Source: Dysosmobacter segnis (GTDB lineage Bacteria > Bacillota > Clostridia > Oscillospirales > Oscillospiraceae). From it: a stretch of 64,000 nucleotides of DNA. The position numbers and the translations under genes are program-made. This document shows positions 26,647 through 34,502 of this stretch, piece after piece (the stretch's first letter is position 1; each line of letters starts with the position of its first letter). The stretch covers positions 372,001 through 436,000 of the forward strand of contig NZ_JACOQI010000001.1 of assembly GCF_014297285.1 (NCBI RefSeq), given 5' to 3'. The notes below the pieces were generated by a model, which was not told where the DNA came from, did not search any database, and saw only the letters and a list, made by a program, of their open reading frames with translations.

Positions 26647-27336
26647 TTATTCAGCCGGACGGATATCCCGGACGGTGAGCTGGTTCCCGTCCACGGTGAA
26701 ACGGACTTCAAAACCGGCAAAGGAGAAGCCGTAGACCCGCTCCGGGTCCTTCTGGTAGTGGGGCCGGGGGTCCTGAGCCAGAACGCCCCGCAAAGCCTCC
26801 TGCCGCTCTGCGGGCACCTGCGCTAACAGGGCTGGGGGGATGGAAACAGACAGGGTTTCCCCTGCCGGTACGGCGGCGAAGCCTCCCAGTGCGTCGGGAT
26901 GGCTGTCGGCGTAGGGGATGTAAGGCTTGATATCCAGAATGGGAGTGCCGTTTACCAGATCCGCCCCCCGGACCCGGAGCACGGGGCCTTCCGCCGTCTG
27001 CCGGATGCCCGCCAGCTTCACGCAGGACAGAGCGATGGGGTTTGGCCGGAAGGGGGAGCGGGTGGCAAAGACACCCATCCGGGTGTTGCCCCCCAGCCGG
27101 GGCGGGCGGACCGTGGGGGACCAGGTATCCCGGATGGCCCGGTCAAAGACCCAGATGAGCCAGATGTGGGAGAAGTCCTCCAAGCCCCGGAGGGCGTCCG
27201 GGTTCTGATAGGCCGGTTCGAAAACAATGTCAGCCTCCAGCTCCTCCACCAGCCCGCTTTGCCGGGGCACGCCGAATTTTTCGGCGAAATCACTGTGGAT
27301 ATGGGCAATGGGCGTCATGGAAAATTTCTGGGACAT
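26647..27336 (-). CDS. trmO: tRNA (N6-threonylcarbamoyladenosine(37)-N6)-methyltransferase TrmO
   Basis: 229 residues. The N-terminal beta-barrel shows the VirR/TsaA-type signature: PIAHIHSDFAEKFGVPRQSG, LEDFSHIWLIWVFD, PPRLGGNTRMGVFATRSPFR and RPNPIALSCVKL. TrmO uses SAM to methylate t6A37 of tRNA-Thr. The start at 27336 has AGGAGGTCC; a version starting at 27357 would have no RBS. It is a single gene with its own terminator, followed by a 137-base gap with one 11-bp hairpin (27455-27486). Confidence 0.93.
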   Translation of the reverse strand: MSQKFSMTPIAHIHSDFAEKFGVPRQSGLVEELEADIVFEPAYQNPDALRGLEDFSHIWLIWVFDRAIRDTWSPTVRPPRLGGNTRMGVFATRSPFRPNPIALSCVKLAGIRQTAEGPVLRVRGADLVNGTPILDIKPYIPYADSHPDALGGFAAVPAGETLSVSIPPALLAQVPAERQEALRGVLAQDPRPHYQKDPERVYGFSFAGFEVRFTVDGNQLTVRDIRPAE

Positions 27337-27514
27337 GGCGGGACCTCCTGCGATCACTCCCCCAGTCAGGACGGAGCGGAACTTTTATCTTATTATAGCA
27401 GAAGTCTGTCCTGATGAAAAGCCCCGTGCCGCCTGATGGACAGAATGACGGAAAGCGGCGTACCGGCGGTTCGGGCGGTACGCCGCATGTCAGGGCGGAA
27501 GTGGAATAACGGCT

Positions 27515-27877
27515 TTACCAACGGTCTGCGCCGGGGGTGACGGAATTTTCGCCGTCTAGCAGGTCGCCGTCCCGGTCATGGACACGGCCGTTGCGGAGCA
27601 TCCGGTCCATAGACGCGCCGGGAAGGTCTCCGGCAGGCTCGTTGGCGGGGTTGGGGGCGGGATTGGTGTCCGGGGCGGTGACGGTGTGGTCATCCCGCCC
27701 AATGATGGCGTCATTGTTGGGAACATTGTCCCGGTTTGGGTCCGAAACGGCGTCGTAGGCGCTGTTCTGACCGGACCCGGCGTCATTTCGATCGTTCTTG
27801 GCCGGCTCCTTGCCGCAGGCGGTGAGGGACAGTGCCAGCAGCAAGACCGCCAAAAACAGGGAAGCGCGAGATTTCAT
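27515..27877 (-). CDS. Small secreted lipoprotein, Asp/Asn/Pro-rich
   Basis: 120 residues. The signal MKSRASLFLAVLLLALSLTAC has a lipobox Cys at 21. The rest is low-complexity and hydrophilic (DRNDAGSGQNSAYDAVSDPN, APDTNPAPNPANEPAG), then a short end LLDGENSVTPGADRW. There is no recognisable domain. Such short disordered lipoproteins are common next to spore genes, but no function can be assigned. AGGAGG precedes the ATG at 27877; an extension to 27946 would disrupt the signal peptide. Confidence 0.75.
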   Translation of the reverse strand: MKSRASLFLAVLLLALSLTACGKEPAKNDRNDAGSGQNSAYDAVSDPNRDNVPNNDAIIGRDDHTVTAPDTNPAPNPANEPAGDLPGASMDRMLRNGRVHDRDGDLLDGENSVTPGADRW

Positions 27878-28176
27878 GTGCGTTCCTCCTTTGCTGGGAG
27901 TTTGCGATACCCATGGCGTAGTATGCCGCAAAGGTCTGGTTTTCACGCAAAATTCCGTTTGTATTTTCTGGAAAAGCGCCTTGGCGGCGTCCGAACGTAT
28001 GGAAGATGCTCCGCAGACCCGGCGCTTTGTGCACTCTGGTCACGCTTTCCGCTCTGGCGGAATATGATGAAAAGAGCATACCACGCTTTTTCGGACGGAG
28101 GATCGCTTTTGGGAATCCTGCCTGTATTGTTGGGGGGCGTTCCACATTTCAATTCAAATGTTTGTGAAAAACGCCG

Positions 28177-28205
28177 TTGACGGAACGTGAAAAAACAGGT
28201 AAAAT
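28177..28205 (+). promoter_or_regulatory. Promoter of the HPr gene
   Basis: TTGACG and TAAAAT, 17-base spacer, 80 bases upstream of the HPr start. The rest of 27878-28176 shows nothing coding. Confidence 0.75.
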
Positions 28206-28284
28206 AACAATCAGAAAACTGGTGGAGCACACCTCTTTGATTTAAGATGAGGAATTACTTGGTATAGAAAAGGAGAGCTGTATC

Positions 28285-28548
28285 ATGTATACACAGGAAA
28301 TCACCGTTAATAACGAGGTAGGTCTGCACGCCAGACCCGCAACCTTCTTTATTCAGAAGGCCAATGAGTTTAAGAGCGGTATCTGGGTGGAAAAGGATGA
28401 TCGGCGCGTTAACGCCAAGAGCCTGCTGGGCGTTCTGTCCCTGGGCATCGTGAAGGGTACTACCATTACCCTGATCGCGGACGGCGCAGACGAGAAGGAA
28501 GCTGTCGGCGCACTGGTGGACCTGGTGAAGGACAACTTCGGCGAATAA
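28285..28548 (+). CDS. ptsH: HPr phosphocarrier protein
   Basis: 87 residues, standard HPr. The phospho-acceptor His15 is in VGLHARPAT, and Ser46 in NAKSLLGVLSLGI is the HPr-kinase target, so both the PTS-carrier and the CcpA-corepressor roles are possible; it is not a Crh form, which lacks His15. It transfers phosphate from EI to PTS EII proteins and in Firmicutes drives carbon catabolite control. No other PTS gene is adjacent. AAAGGAGAGC precedes the start. Confidence 0.97.
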   Translation: MYTQEITVNNEVGLHARPATFFIQKANEFKSGIWVEKDDRRVNAKSLLGVLSLGIVKGTTITLIADGADEKEAVGALVDLVKDNFGE

Positions 28549-28565
28549 GCGAACAATAAGATAAT

Positions 28566-28603
28566 AAACAGCGTCCCTGCGGAAGCGGGGACGCTGTTTG
28601 CTA
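28566..28603 (+). terminator. HPr terminator
   Basis: A 15-bp stem AAACAGCGTCCCTGC with loop GGAA and GCGGGGACGCTGTTT (one G-T pair). It overlaps the end of the convergent DUF3298 gene, so it may serve both strands. Confidence 0.75.
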
Positions 28604-29317
28604 TGTCTGCGGAGCAGACGAGGACGGCTCTGCTTTTGAAACGGGCACGTATGGCCCCACCGCTTCGTAGGGGACGGTAAAGACAGGGATACCCTCCGCC
28701 GCCGGGGCGATGGCGTACATGGGGTAGAAGAAGGCAAGGCCTTCCGGGGTGAGGTAAAACCGCATGGGGTTGAACTGCTGCCGCAGCCGCCTTCGCCAGC
28801 CGTCCAGATACCGGGCGTACCCGGCAGTCTCCTGACGCTGGATCTCCTGAGCGGCCAAAGTCAGCAGGCGCCGCTTCCAGCCCCGCCGGTGCGGAAAAAA
28901 GCTCGGAAGCGAAACCGGATAGCCCCGCCGCAGGTCCCAGGTATCGCCCCAGCGTCGCAGCAGAATGTGTCCATCGGCGGCTGGCTCCCGGATTTGGGTA
29001 TACAGACTCCAGAAGCCGCCCTCGTTGTAGGTGACCCGAAAGGACAGCTCCGCTTGGAGCTGGGGAAGGGGGCGGCTGTCTGCCAGCGCCTCCCGGCAGG
29101 CTCGCGCTGCCATGGGAAACAGCCAGCGGTCACAGTACCGGAGAAAGGCCCGGCACTGGGCGCGGTAGTACCGCCGGATCCGCCGGGTGGTCCGGTTCTC
29201 CGAGCCCACAGGCTCAGGGAGGGACACCTGCGCGGTAAGCACCGGAAGTCCCTCCACAGTCCATTCCCGCTCAGCGGAAAAAATCTCGGTGTTCAGTCCT
29301 GATGTGACTGCTTCCAC
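28601..29317 (-). CDS. DUF3298-domain protein (RsiV C-terminal-like)
   Basis: 238 residues with no clear membrane segment. The C-terminal third matches the DUF3298 pattern FYLTPEGLAFFYPMYAIAPA and GIPVFTVPYEAV, the fold seen in the extracytoplasmic part of anti-sigma factor RsiV. The N-terminal part is rich in Arg and aromatics (RRIRRYYRAQCRAFLRYCDRW). The start is GTG at 29317 with AAAGGAGGC upstream. Missing signal peptide and TM argue against a membrane anti-sigma factor, so the role is unknown. Confidence 0.7.
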   Translation of the reverse strand: MEAVTSGLNTEIFSAEREWTVEGLPVLTAQVSLPEPVGSENRTTRRIRRYYRAQCRAFLRYCDRWLFPMAARACREALADSRPLPQLQAELSFRVTYNEGGFWSLYTQIREPAADGHILLRRWGDTWDLRRGYPVSLPSFFPHRRGWKRRLLTLAAQEIQRQETAGYARYLDGWRRRLRQQFNPMRFYLTPEGLAFFYPMYAIAPAAEGIPVFTVPYEAVGPYVPVSKAEPSSSAPQT

Positions 29318-29508
29318 AGCGCTGCCTCCTTTCCTGACACTGTCGCATCCTATGCGGCCCGGCTGGGAAGGGTTCGGCAGCTGAAATTAAAATTTAACAT
29401 TTGGAGGGCTTCCTTTTCTTAAACTACTGTGTTAAAATGTAAATGCTGAAAGTGAATCCTGCAATTTGTGCGGAAAATATGAAATTATGGAAGAAAGGTG
29501 CCTCCTTT

Positions 29509-29820
29509 ATGATCAGAATTGGAAAAAAGGAAAAAAGTGATAAGCTGTATCAGGCGATTTTGCAGTTGAAGGATCCCCAGGAGTGCTATGATTTTTTTCA
29601 GGACCTCTGTACGGTTTCCGAACTGCGCTCCATGGAGCAGCGGTTTGAAGTGGCCTCTCTGCTGAACGACGGTATGATTTACAGCGACATTCTGGAGCAG
29701 ACCGGCGCGTCCTCCGCTACCATCAGCCGGGTGAACCGGTCTTTGAGCTACGGTACCGGCGCGTATGAGCGGGTCTTTGCCCGTCTGAAGGCGGAAAAGG
29801 CCGGGGAAGAGGCGAAATGA
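29509..29820 (+). CDS. YerC/YecD-family TrpR-like protein
   Basis: 103 residues. The TrpR-like helical fold includes DPQECYDFFQDLCTVSELRSM and the helix-turn-helix MIYSDILEQTGASSATISRV. The family is widespread in Firmicutes and presumed a small transcriptional repressor with unknown ligand. GAAAGGTG precedes the chosen ATG; upstream in-frame starts (29443, 29479) are less well placed. ATGA overlaps the next gene by 4 bases, so it is coupled to the methyltransferase. Confidence 0.85.
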   Translation: MIRIGKKEKSDKLYQAILQLKDPQECYDFFQDLCTVSELRSMEQRFEVASLLNDGMIYSDILEQTGASSATISRVNRSLSYGTGAYERVFARLKAEKAGEEAK

Positions 29821-30566
29821 GCAGCTATGACGCACTGGCCGCCAGCTATGACGGCCTGATGGCGGACGGCGTGTACCGCCGCCGTGCGGACTATCTGGAA
29901 AAGCTGTTTCGGAAAAGTAGGATCCCGGTGCATACCGTTTTGGACTTGGCCTGCGGCACCGGGACCATTGCCTGTCTGCTGGCGGCCAAGGGCTATGCGG
30001 TCACGGCTACGGACCTGTCGGAGGAAATGCTGACTCAGGCTATGAGCAAGGCGGCGGCTTTGGAACAGCCGCCGCTGTTTGTGCAGCAGTCCATGCCCCG
30101 GCTTCGTCTGCCGGAGCCGGTGGATGCCGTGGTGTCCACGCTGGATTCCCTGAACTATCTGACCCGGGAAAAGGATATCCGGGAGACCTTCCGGCGGGTG
30201 TTCCGCGCGTTGAAGCCCGGCGGCAGCTTTTTCTTTGATGTCAACACACCATACAAGCTGCGGCGGATGGACGGACAGCTCTATACGGACGAGACCGAGG
30301 AAAGCTACTGCGTCTGGCGAACATTTTTCTCAGAAAAGACAAGTATCTGCACCTATCAGGTGGACCTGTTCCAGCTGCGGGCAGACGGTACATGGGACCG
30401 GGACTACGAGGAGCACAGGGAGCGGGCGTGGAGCGCGGCGGAACTGACGGCGTTTTTGACGGACGCGGGCTTTGAGGCCGTCAAGATCACCGGCGACCTG
30501 ACGGCCCGGGCGCCTAAGGATACGGAGGACCGGTGGATCGTCCGCTGCCGGAAGCCCGTGAACTGA
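29817..30566 (+). CDS. Class I SAM-dependent methyltransferase
   Basis: 249 residues. The SAM-binding motif I is VLDLACGTGTIACLLAAKGY, followed by the acidic-loop Asp in TATDLSEEML, motif IV DAVVSTLDSLNYL and a C-terminal beta-sheet half. It resembles small Clostridial methyltransferases of unassigned target. The overlap with the YerC-like gene and the short gap to hslO suggest one operon, but the substrate cannot be read. Confidence 0.9.
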   Translation: MSSYDALAASYDGLMADGVYRRRADYLEKLFRKSRIPVHTVLDLACGTGTIACLLAAKGYAVTATDLSEEMLTQAMSKAAALEQPPLFVQQSMPRLRLPEPVDAVVSTLDSLNYLTREKDIRETFRRVFRALKPGGSFFFDVNTPYKLRRMDGQLYTDETEESYCVWRTFFSEKTSICTYQVDLFQLRADGTWDRDYEEHRERAWSAAELTAFLTDAGFEAVKITGDLTARAPKDTEDRWIVRCRKPVN

Positions 30567-30585
30567 CAAAGGAGTAATGAAAATC

Positions 30586-31473
30586 ATGAGCGATCAACTG
30601 GTTCGCGCCATCTCAAAGGATGGCTTTGTAAAGGCGGCGGCGGTGTCCACCCGGGCACTGACGGAGCGTGCCCGGCAGATCCACCAGACCTCTCCGGTGG
30701 CAACGGCGGCCTTGGGCCGCCTGCTGGCGGCTGGTTCCATGATGGGCAATGAGCTAAAGGGAGACGGTTCCAGCGTGACCCTCCGCATCAAGGGCGATGG
30801 CCCTCTGGGGACGCTGCTGGTGGTGGCGGACAACGAGGGCAACGTCCGGGGCAGCGTTCAGAATCCCCAGATCGACCTGCCCATCCGGGAGGACGGCAAG
30901 CTGGATGTGGGTGGCGCTGTGGGCCACGGCGGGACGCTGACGGTCATCAAGGACCTGAATCTGAAGGAGCCCTATGTGGGCAGCGTGGAACTGCTGGGCG
31001 GCGAGATCGCGGAGGATCTGGCAAGCTACTTCGTGGAGTCCGAGCAGATCCCCACGGCCTGCGGCCTGGGCGTGCTGGTGGACCGGGACCGGAGCGTGCT
31101 CCGCGCCGGCGGCTATCTCATCCAGCTGCTGCCCGGTGCGCCGGAGGGCATCATCGACCGTCTGGAAAAAGGGATCATGGCGGCGGGACCTGTCACCAAC
31201 CTGCTGATGGAGAACGATGACCCGGAGAGCCTGCTGCGGCGGGTCATGGCGGATTTTGAGCTGGAGATCCTGGAAACGGTCCCCGTGGAGTACCGCTGCT
31301 ATTGCAGCCGGGAGCGAATGGCCGCGGCGCTGGTGAGTCTGGGCCGCAAGCAGCTTACGGAGCTGGCGGAGGACCCCAACGGCATCGAGCTGACCTGTCA
31401 GTTCTGTGACAGCCGTCAGCGGTTCACCCCGGAGGAGATCCGGGAGCTGCTGGAAAAGGCCTCCGAAGCCTGA
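30586..31473 (+). CDS. hslO: Redox-regulated chaperone Hsp33
   Basis: 295 residues. It has the Hsp33 core (DQLVRAISKDGFVKAAAVST, TAALGRLLAAGSMMG, GVLVDRDRSVLRAGGYLIQL) and the C-terminal zinc switch CYCSRE...LTCQFCDSR (CxC and CxxC). Oxidation releases zinc and activates it as a holdase. The ATG at 30586 is preferred: AAAGGAG at 30568-30574 is at good spacing for it and too close for the ATG at 30577. A terminator follows. Confidence 0.96.
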   Translation: MSDQLVRAISKDGFVKAAAVSTRALTERARQIHQTSPVATAALGRLLAAGSMMGNELKGDGSSVTLRIKGDGPLGTLLVVADNEGNVRGSVQNPQIDLPIREDGKLDVGGAVGHGGTLTVIKDLNLKEPYVGSVELLGGEIAEDLASYFVESEQIPTACGLGVLVDRDRSVLRAGGYLIQLLPGAPEGIIDRLEKGIMAAGPVTNLLMENDDPESLLRRVMADFELEILETVPVEYRCYCSRERMAAALVSLGRKQLTELAEDPNGIELTCQFCDSRQRFTPEEIRELLEKASEA

Positions 31474-31478
31474 CCAAA

Positions 31479-31530
31479 CAGACCGTCTGCCCCCTGTGCA
31501 GCAGGGGGCAGACGGTCTGAAAAAAATAAA
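31479..31530 (+). terminator. Terminator after hslO
   Basis: A perfect 18-bp stem CAGACCGTCTGCCCCCTG (31479-31496) with a 5-base loop, its complement (31502-31519), then an A-rich rather than T-rich flank. The extreme stem suggests termination or mRNA end protection. Confidence 0.7.
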
Positions 31531-31553
31531 AATAAAAAATTTGAAAAATTGGG

Positions 31554-31582
31554 TTGACATTTGACCTGCTTTCACATATAAT
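31554..31582 (+). promoter_or_regulatory. Consensus promoter of the tRNA operon
   Basis: TTGACA and TATAAT, both perfect, 17-base spacer, 39 bases upstream of tRNA-Val. Confidence 0.92.
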
Positions 31583-31620
31583 AGCTTTTGCCGTCTGACG
31601 ATGACGGATGACGGAAACCT

Positions 31621-31697
31621 GGGAGCATAGCTCAGCTGGTTAGAGCACCTGCCTTACAAGCAGGGGGTCACTGGTTCGAGTCCAGTTGTTCCCACCA
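31621..31697 (+). tRNA. tRNA-Val (anticodon TAC)
   Basis: Full cloverleaf from GGGAGCA to TGTTCCC-A-CCA. The anticodon loop CTTACAA lies between CCTGC and GCAGG; the T arm contains GGTTCGAGTCC. CCA is encoded. Confidence 0.97.
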
Positions 31698-31704
31698 CAA
31701 AAAT

Positions 31705-31781
31705 GGCCCGGTAGTTCAGTTGGTTAGAACGCTAGCCTGTCACGCTAGAGGTCGACGGTTCGAGCCCGTTCCGGGTCGCCA
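31705..31781 (+). tRNA. tRNA-Asp (anticodon GTC)
   Basis: Acceptor GGCCCGG/CCGGGTC with G discriminator and encoded CCA. The anticodon loop CTGTCAC lies between CTAGC and GCTAG. Confidence 0.97.
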
Positions 31782-31786
31782 TTTTT

Positions 31787-31862
<76 letters not shown>

Positions 31863-31865
31863 TTT

Positions 31866-31941
31866 GCGGGCTTAGCTCATCTGGTAGAGCGCCACCTTGC
31901 CAAGGTGGAGGTAGCGAGTTCGAGCCTCGTAGCCCGCTCCA
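31866..31941 (+). tRNA. tRNA-Gly (anticodon GCC)
   Basis: Acceptor GCGGGCT/AGCCCGC with CCA encoded; anticodon loop TTGCCAA between CACC and GGTG. Its last 29 bases recur at 32092-32120. Confidence 0.97.
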
Positions 31942-31945
31942 GAGT

Positions 31946-31982
31946 AAATCAGGACATCCGATTTGGATGCCCTGATTTTTTT
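31946..31982 (+). terminator. Terminator of the tRNA operon
   Basis: AAATCAGG-A-CATCC, short loop, GGATG-C-CCTGATTT, then TTTTTT. Confidence 0.85.
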
Positions 31983-32059
31983 CGTTAGACGGAAAGAACT
32001 CGATACCGACACCCATGCGCGAAGCGCATTTTAATCAGAGGTGAGGTAGGGTTCCTGCG
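31981..32059 (+). repeat. 79-bp direct repeat, copy 1
   Basis: About 88% identical by eye to 32283-32361; it contains the palindrome ATGCGC-GAA-GCGCAT. The two copies flank the tRNA-Gly fragment. Confidence 0.8.
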
Positions 32060-32091
32060 AATTGCGGAACGCAATTCGTGGGATGCCGGGA

Positions 32092-32120
32092 AGCGAGTTC
32101 GAGCCTCGTAGCCCGCTCCA
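32092..32120 (+). pseudogene. 3' tRNA-Gly fragment
   Basis: 29 bases identical to the 3' end of the tRNA-Gly gene (31913-31941), from the T arm through CCA, with no 5' half upstream. It has the form of an attachment-site duplication left by a tRNA-targeting element. A terminator follows immediately. Confidence 0.75.
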
Positions 32121-32160
32121 AAAAGAAACACCACCCACTCGGGTGGTGTTTCTTTTTGGA
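32120..32160 (+). terminator. Strong terminator after the tRNA-Gly fragment
   Basis: A perfect 17-bp stem AAAAAGAAACACCACCC, loop ACTC, then GGGTGGTGTTTCTTTTT. It would work on both strands. Confidence 0.85.
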
Positions 32161-32282
32161 GCACTTTCGATTTGCGCTGCAAATCGCCCGCCTGCGGCGA
32201 CTTTTATAGAAAAGCGGAGGGAAACCCGCAAAGGTTTCCCCCGCAAACACCCCCTTCCTCGCGAAGAACGAAGGATTCTGCA

Positions 32283-32361
32283 TTCGTCAGACGAAAAGAA
32301 CTTGCTGCCGACACCCATGCGCGAAGCGCATTTCAATCAGAGGTGAGGCAGGGTTTCTGCG
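32283..32361 (+). repeat. 79-bp direct repeat, copy 2
   Basis: Partner of 31981-32059. Between the copies, and on to about 32430, lie many small inverted repeats (for example CGATTTGC-GCT-GCAAATCG at 32168-32186) and a GGGAAACC/GGTTTCCC pair shared in style with 3480-3530. From 32430 to 32800 I see no gene. Confidence 0.8.
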
Positions 32362-32403
32362 TCGAGCGCATAAGCTCCATACCCCGTGCATGGATCTAAA
32401 CGT

Positions 32404-32429
32404 CCCCACCCGAATGGATGGGGCTTTTT
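32404..32429 (+). terminator. Terminator-like hairpin
   Basis: CCCCACCC, loop GAAT, GGATGGGG (one mismatch), then CTTTTTG. It is not next to any intact gene and fits a leftover of the duplicated tRNA region. Confidence 0.5.
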
Positions 32430-32808
32430 GCTTCGACTGCAAAAGGCGTAAACATACTCAAACAGGAGGAACTGAACGGTTCTCCTTGGAATTTGCTGCC
32501 GCTCCGCCCTGCTTGTGATGGGTTGAGTGACGGATAGACTGCTCTTTTTTACAAAATAATCAGCGTTCCGTAGCTGCTCATTCTACACCTAAGGAGAAAA
32601 TCCAGATCCCGGTGGAAAGGTGCGTTGTACAGCGGACGTTTGTCTGTGAAACGTGAGCGGCTTACAAGGGAATCTTTTTGGAATGCGAAGGAATTATAGA
32701 GAAATCTACAAACCGGTTTCCGGTTAAAGTGAATGATATTGTGCGATTTCCGTAAATCTATTGTTAAAATTAACAAAGATTCTATACGATTCTTGTGAAT
32801 TTCAGCAC

Positions 32809-32836
32809 TTGAACTTCTGGGTTAGAGTGCTAATAT
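32809..32836 (+). promoter_or_regulatory. Possible cstA promoter
   Basis: TTGAAC and TAATAT with 16-base spacer. An alternative TTGTTA/TATACG pair with the same spacing starts at 32761 and overlaps an inverted repeat TTGTTA-AAAT-TAACAA. Confidence 0.4.
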
Positions 32837-32913
32837 GTAAGCGAAAACAGGCGAGTAAACGTTTTTGCGCCTGCTTCAGAAGAAAAAACGTGTTTTTGGA
32901 AGGAGAGTTCAAG

Positions 32914-34413
32914 ATGATTAGCTTTTTCATTTGCCTGGCACTGCTGATCGGCGGCTATTTCACCTATGGCTCCCTGGTGGATCGGACCTTCGGGCCCGAT
33001 GACCGTGAGACTCCCGCTGTCAAGATCAATGACGGCGTGGACTACATGGTTCTGCCCCAGTGGAAGCTGTTCATGATCCAGCTGCTGAACATTGCTGGCC
33101 TGGGTCCCATCTTCGGCGCTTTGAGCGGTGCTCTGTGGGGTCCTGTTGTGTTCCTGTGGATCACTTTCGGTACCATTTTCGCCGGTGCTGTCCACGATTA
33201 CTTCTCCGGTATGCTCAGCGAGCGTAACGAGGGCGCCTCTATCTCCGAGATCTCCGGCATCTACCTGGGCGGCACCATGAAGAATGTCATGCGTGTATTC
33301 AGCGTTGTGCTGCTGATCATGGTCGGTACCGTGTTCGCCGTGGGCCCTGCTGGTCTGATCCAGCTCCTGTTCTCCAACGGCGGCAGCACCGGTATCCTCA
33401 CCAACAAGCTGTTCTGGCTGGTGCTGATTCTGGTGTACTATTTCATCGCCACCTTCCTGTCCATTGATAAGATCATCGGTAAGATCTATCCCGTGTTCGG
33501 CATCTGCCTGATCATCATGGCTGTTGGTGTGGCCGTGGGTATCTTCACCAAGGGTTATGTGATCCCCGAGATCTGGAACAACTTCACCAATATGCATCCT
33601 CAGGGCACTCCCATTTGGAGCTTCATGTTCATCACCGTGGCCTGCGGCGCTATTTCTGGCTTCCATGCCACCCAGAGCCCCTTGATGGCTCGCTGCATGA
33701 AGAGTGAGAAGCAGGGCCACTTCGTGTTCTACGGCGCCATGGTGTCCGAGGGCATCATCGCTCTGGTCTGGGCTGCTGCCGGCTGCGCAATCTACACCGG
33801 CGCTGATCTGCTGGCCATGGGCGGCGGCGGCTCCACCACCGTGTATGACGTCTGCTCCAAGACCATGGGCGGCGTGGGCATCGCTCTGGCTATGCTGGGC
33901 GTGATCGCCTGCCCCATCACCTCCGGCGATACGGCCTTCCGTTCCGCTCGTCTGGTGCTGGCTGACTGGTTCCACATTGAGCAGAAGTCCATCAAGGGCC
34001 GTTTGATGCTCTGCATCCCCGTGCTGGGCATCGGCGCGATCCTGGGCGTGGGCAACGCTCTGGGCAAGATCGACTACACCATCATCTGGCGTTACTTCAG
34101 CTGGACCAACCAGACTCTGGCCATGATCGTGCTGTGGGCCGCTTCCATGTACCTCTTCTATGAGAAGAAGAACTACTGGATCACCGCTGTCCCCGCTACC
34201 TTCATGAGCGCTGTGTCCATCACCTACTTCATGCTGGGCAACGAGTGCCTGGGCCAGTTCCTGAACCACAAGACTGCTGACGGCGCGGTTGTTTACAACA
34301 CTGCTGTTGCTTATCCCGTCGGCATCATCGCTGCCGCGCTGTTCCTGGGCATCTTCCTGTACAGCATCAAGAAGCGCGACGTGAAGCCTCAATACGAAAC
34401 TCTGGGCAAGTAA
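32914..34413 (+). CDS. cstA: Carbon starvation protein CstA family transporter
   Basis: 499 residues with about 14 membrane helices. Family motifs include NDGVDYMVLPQWKLFMIQLL, the GPIFGALSGALWGPVVFLWI helix, HATQSPLMARCMKSEKQG and the later CPITSGDTAFRSARLVLADW. CstA-type proteins import peptides or pyruvate during carbon limitation. This is the shorter version (E. coli CstA is about 700). The ATG at 32914 has GGAAGGAG; an in-frame extension to 32761 runs through the promoter region. It stands alone with a terminator. Confidence 0.94.
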   Translation: MISFFICLALLIGGYFTYGSLVDRTFGPDDRETPAVKINDGVDYMVLPQWKLFMIQLLNIAGLGPIFGALSGALWGPVVFLWITFGTIFAGAVHDYFSGMLSERNEGASISEISGIYLGGTMKNVMRVFSVVLLIMVGTVFAVGPAGLIQLLFSNGGSTGILTNKLFWLVLILVYYFIATFLSIDKIIGKIYPVFGICLIIMAVGVAVGIFTKGYVIPEIWNNFTNMHPQGTPIWSFMFITVACGAISGFHATQSPLMARCMKSEKQGHFVFYGAMVSEGIIALVWAAAGCAIYTGADLLAMGGGGSTTVYDVCSKTMGGVGIALAMLGVIACPITSGDTAFRSARLVLADWFHIEQKSIKGRLMLCIPVLGIGAILGVGNALGKIDYTIIWRYFSWTNQTLAMIVLWAASMYLFYEKKNYWITAVPATFMSAVSITYFMLGNECLGQFLNHKTADGAVVYNTAVAYPVGIIAAALFLGIFLYSIKKRDVKPQYETLGK

Positions 34414-34432
34414 GCTCTGAGTAATCAATCCG

Positions 34433-34469
34433 AAAGCGGCGGAAAGACTCTCTCCTTTCCGCCGCTTTT
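34433..34469 (+). terminator. Terminator of cstA
   Basis: A 14-bp stem AAAGCGGCGGAAAG (34433-34446) with its complement (34455-34468) and an 8-base loop, ending TTTT. Confidence 0.75.
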
Positions 34470-34502
34470 GAAGCTATCAATGAACGATCACGGAGGAACA
34501 CT

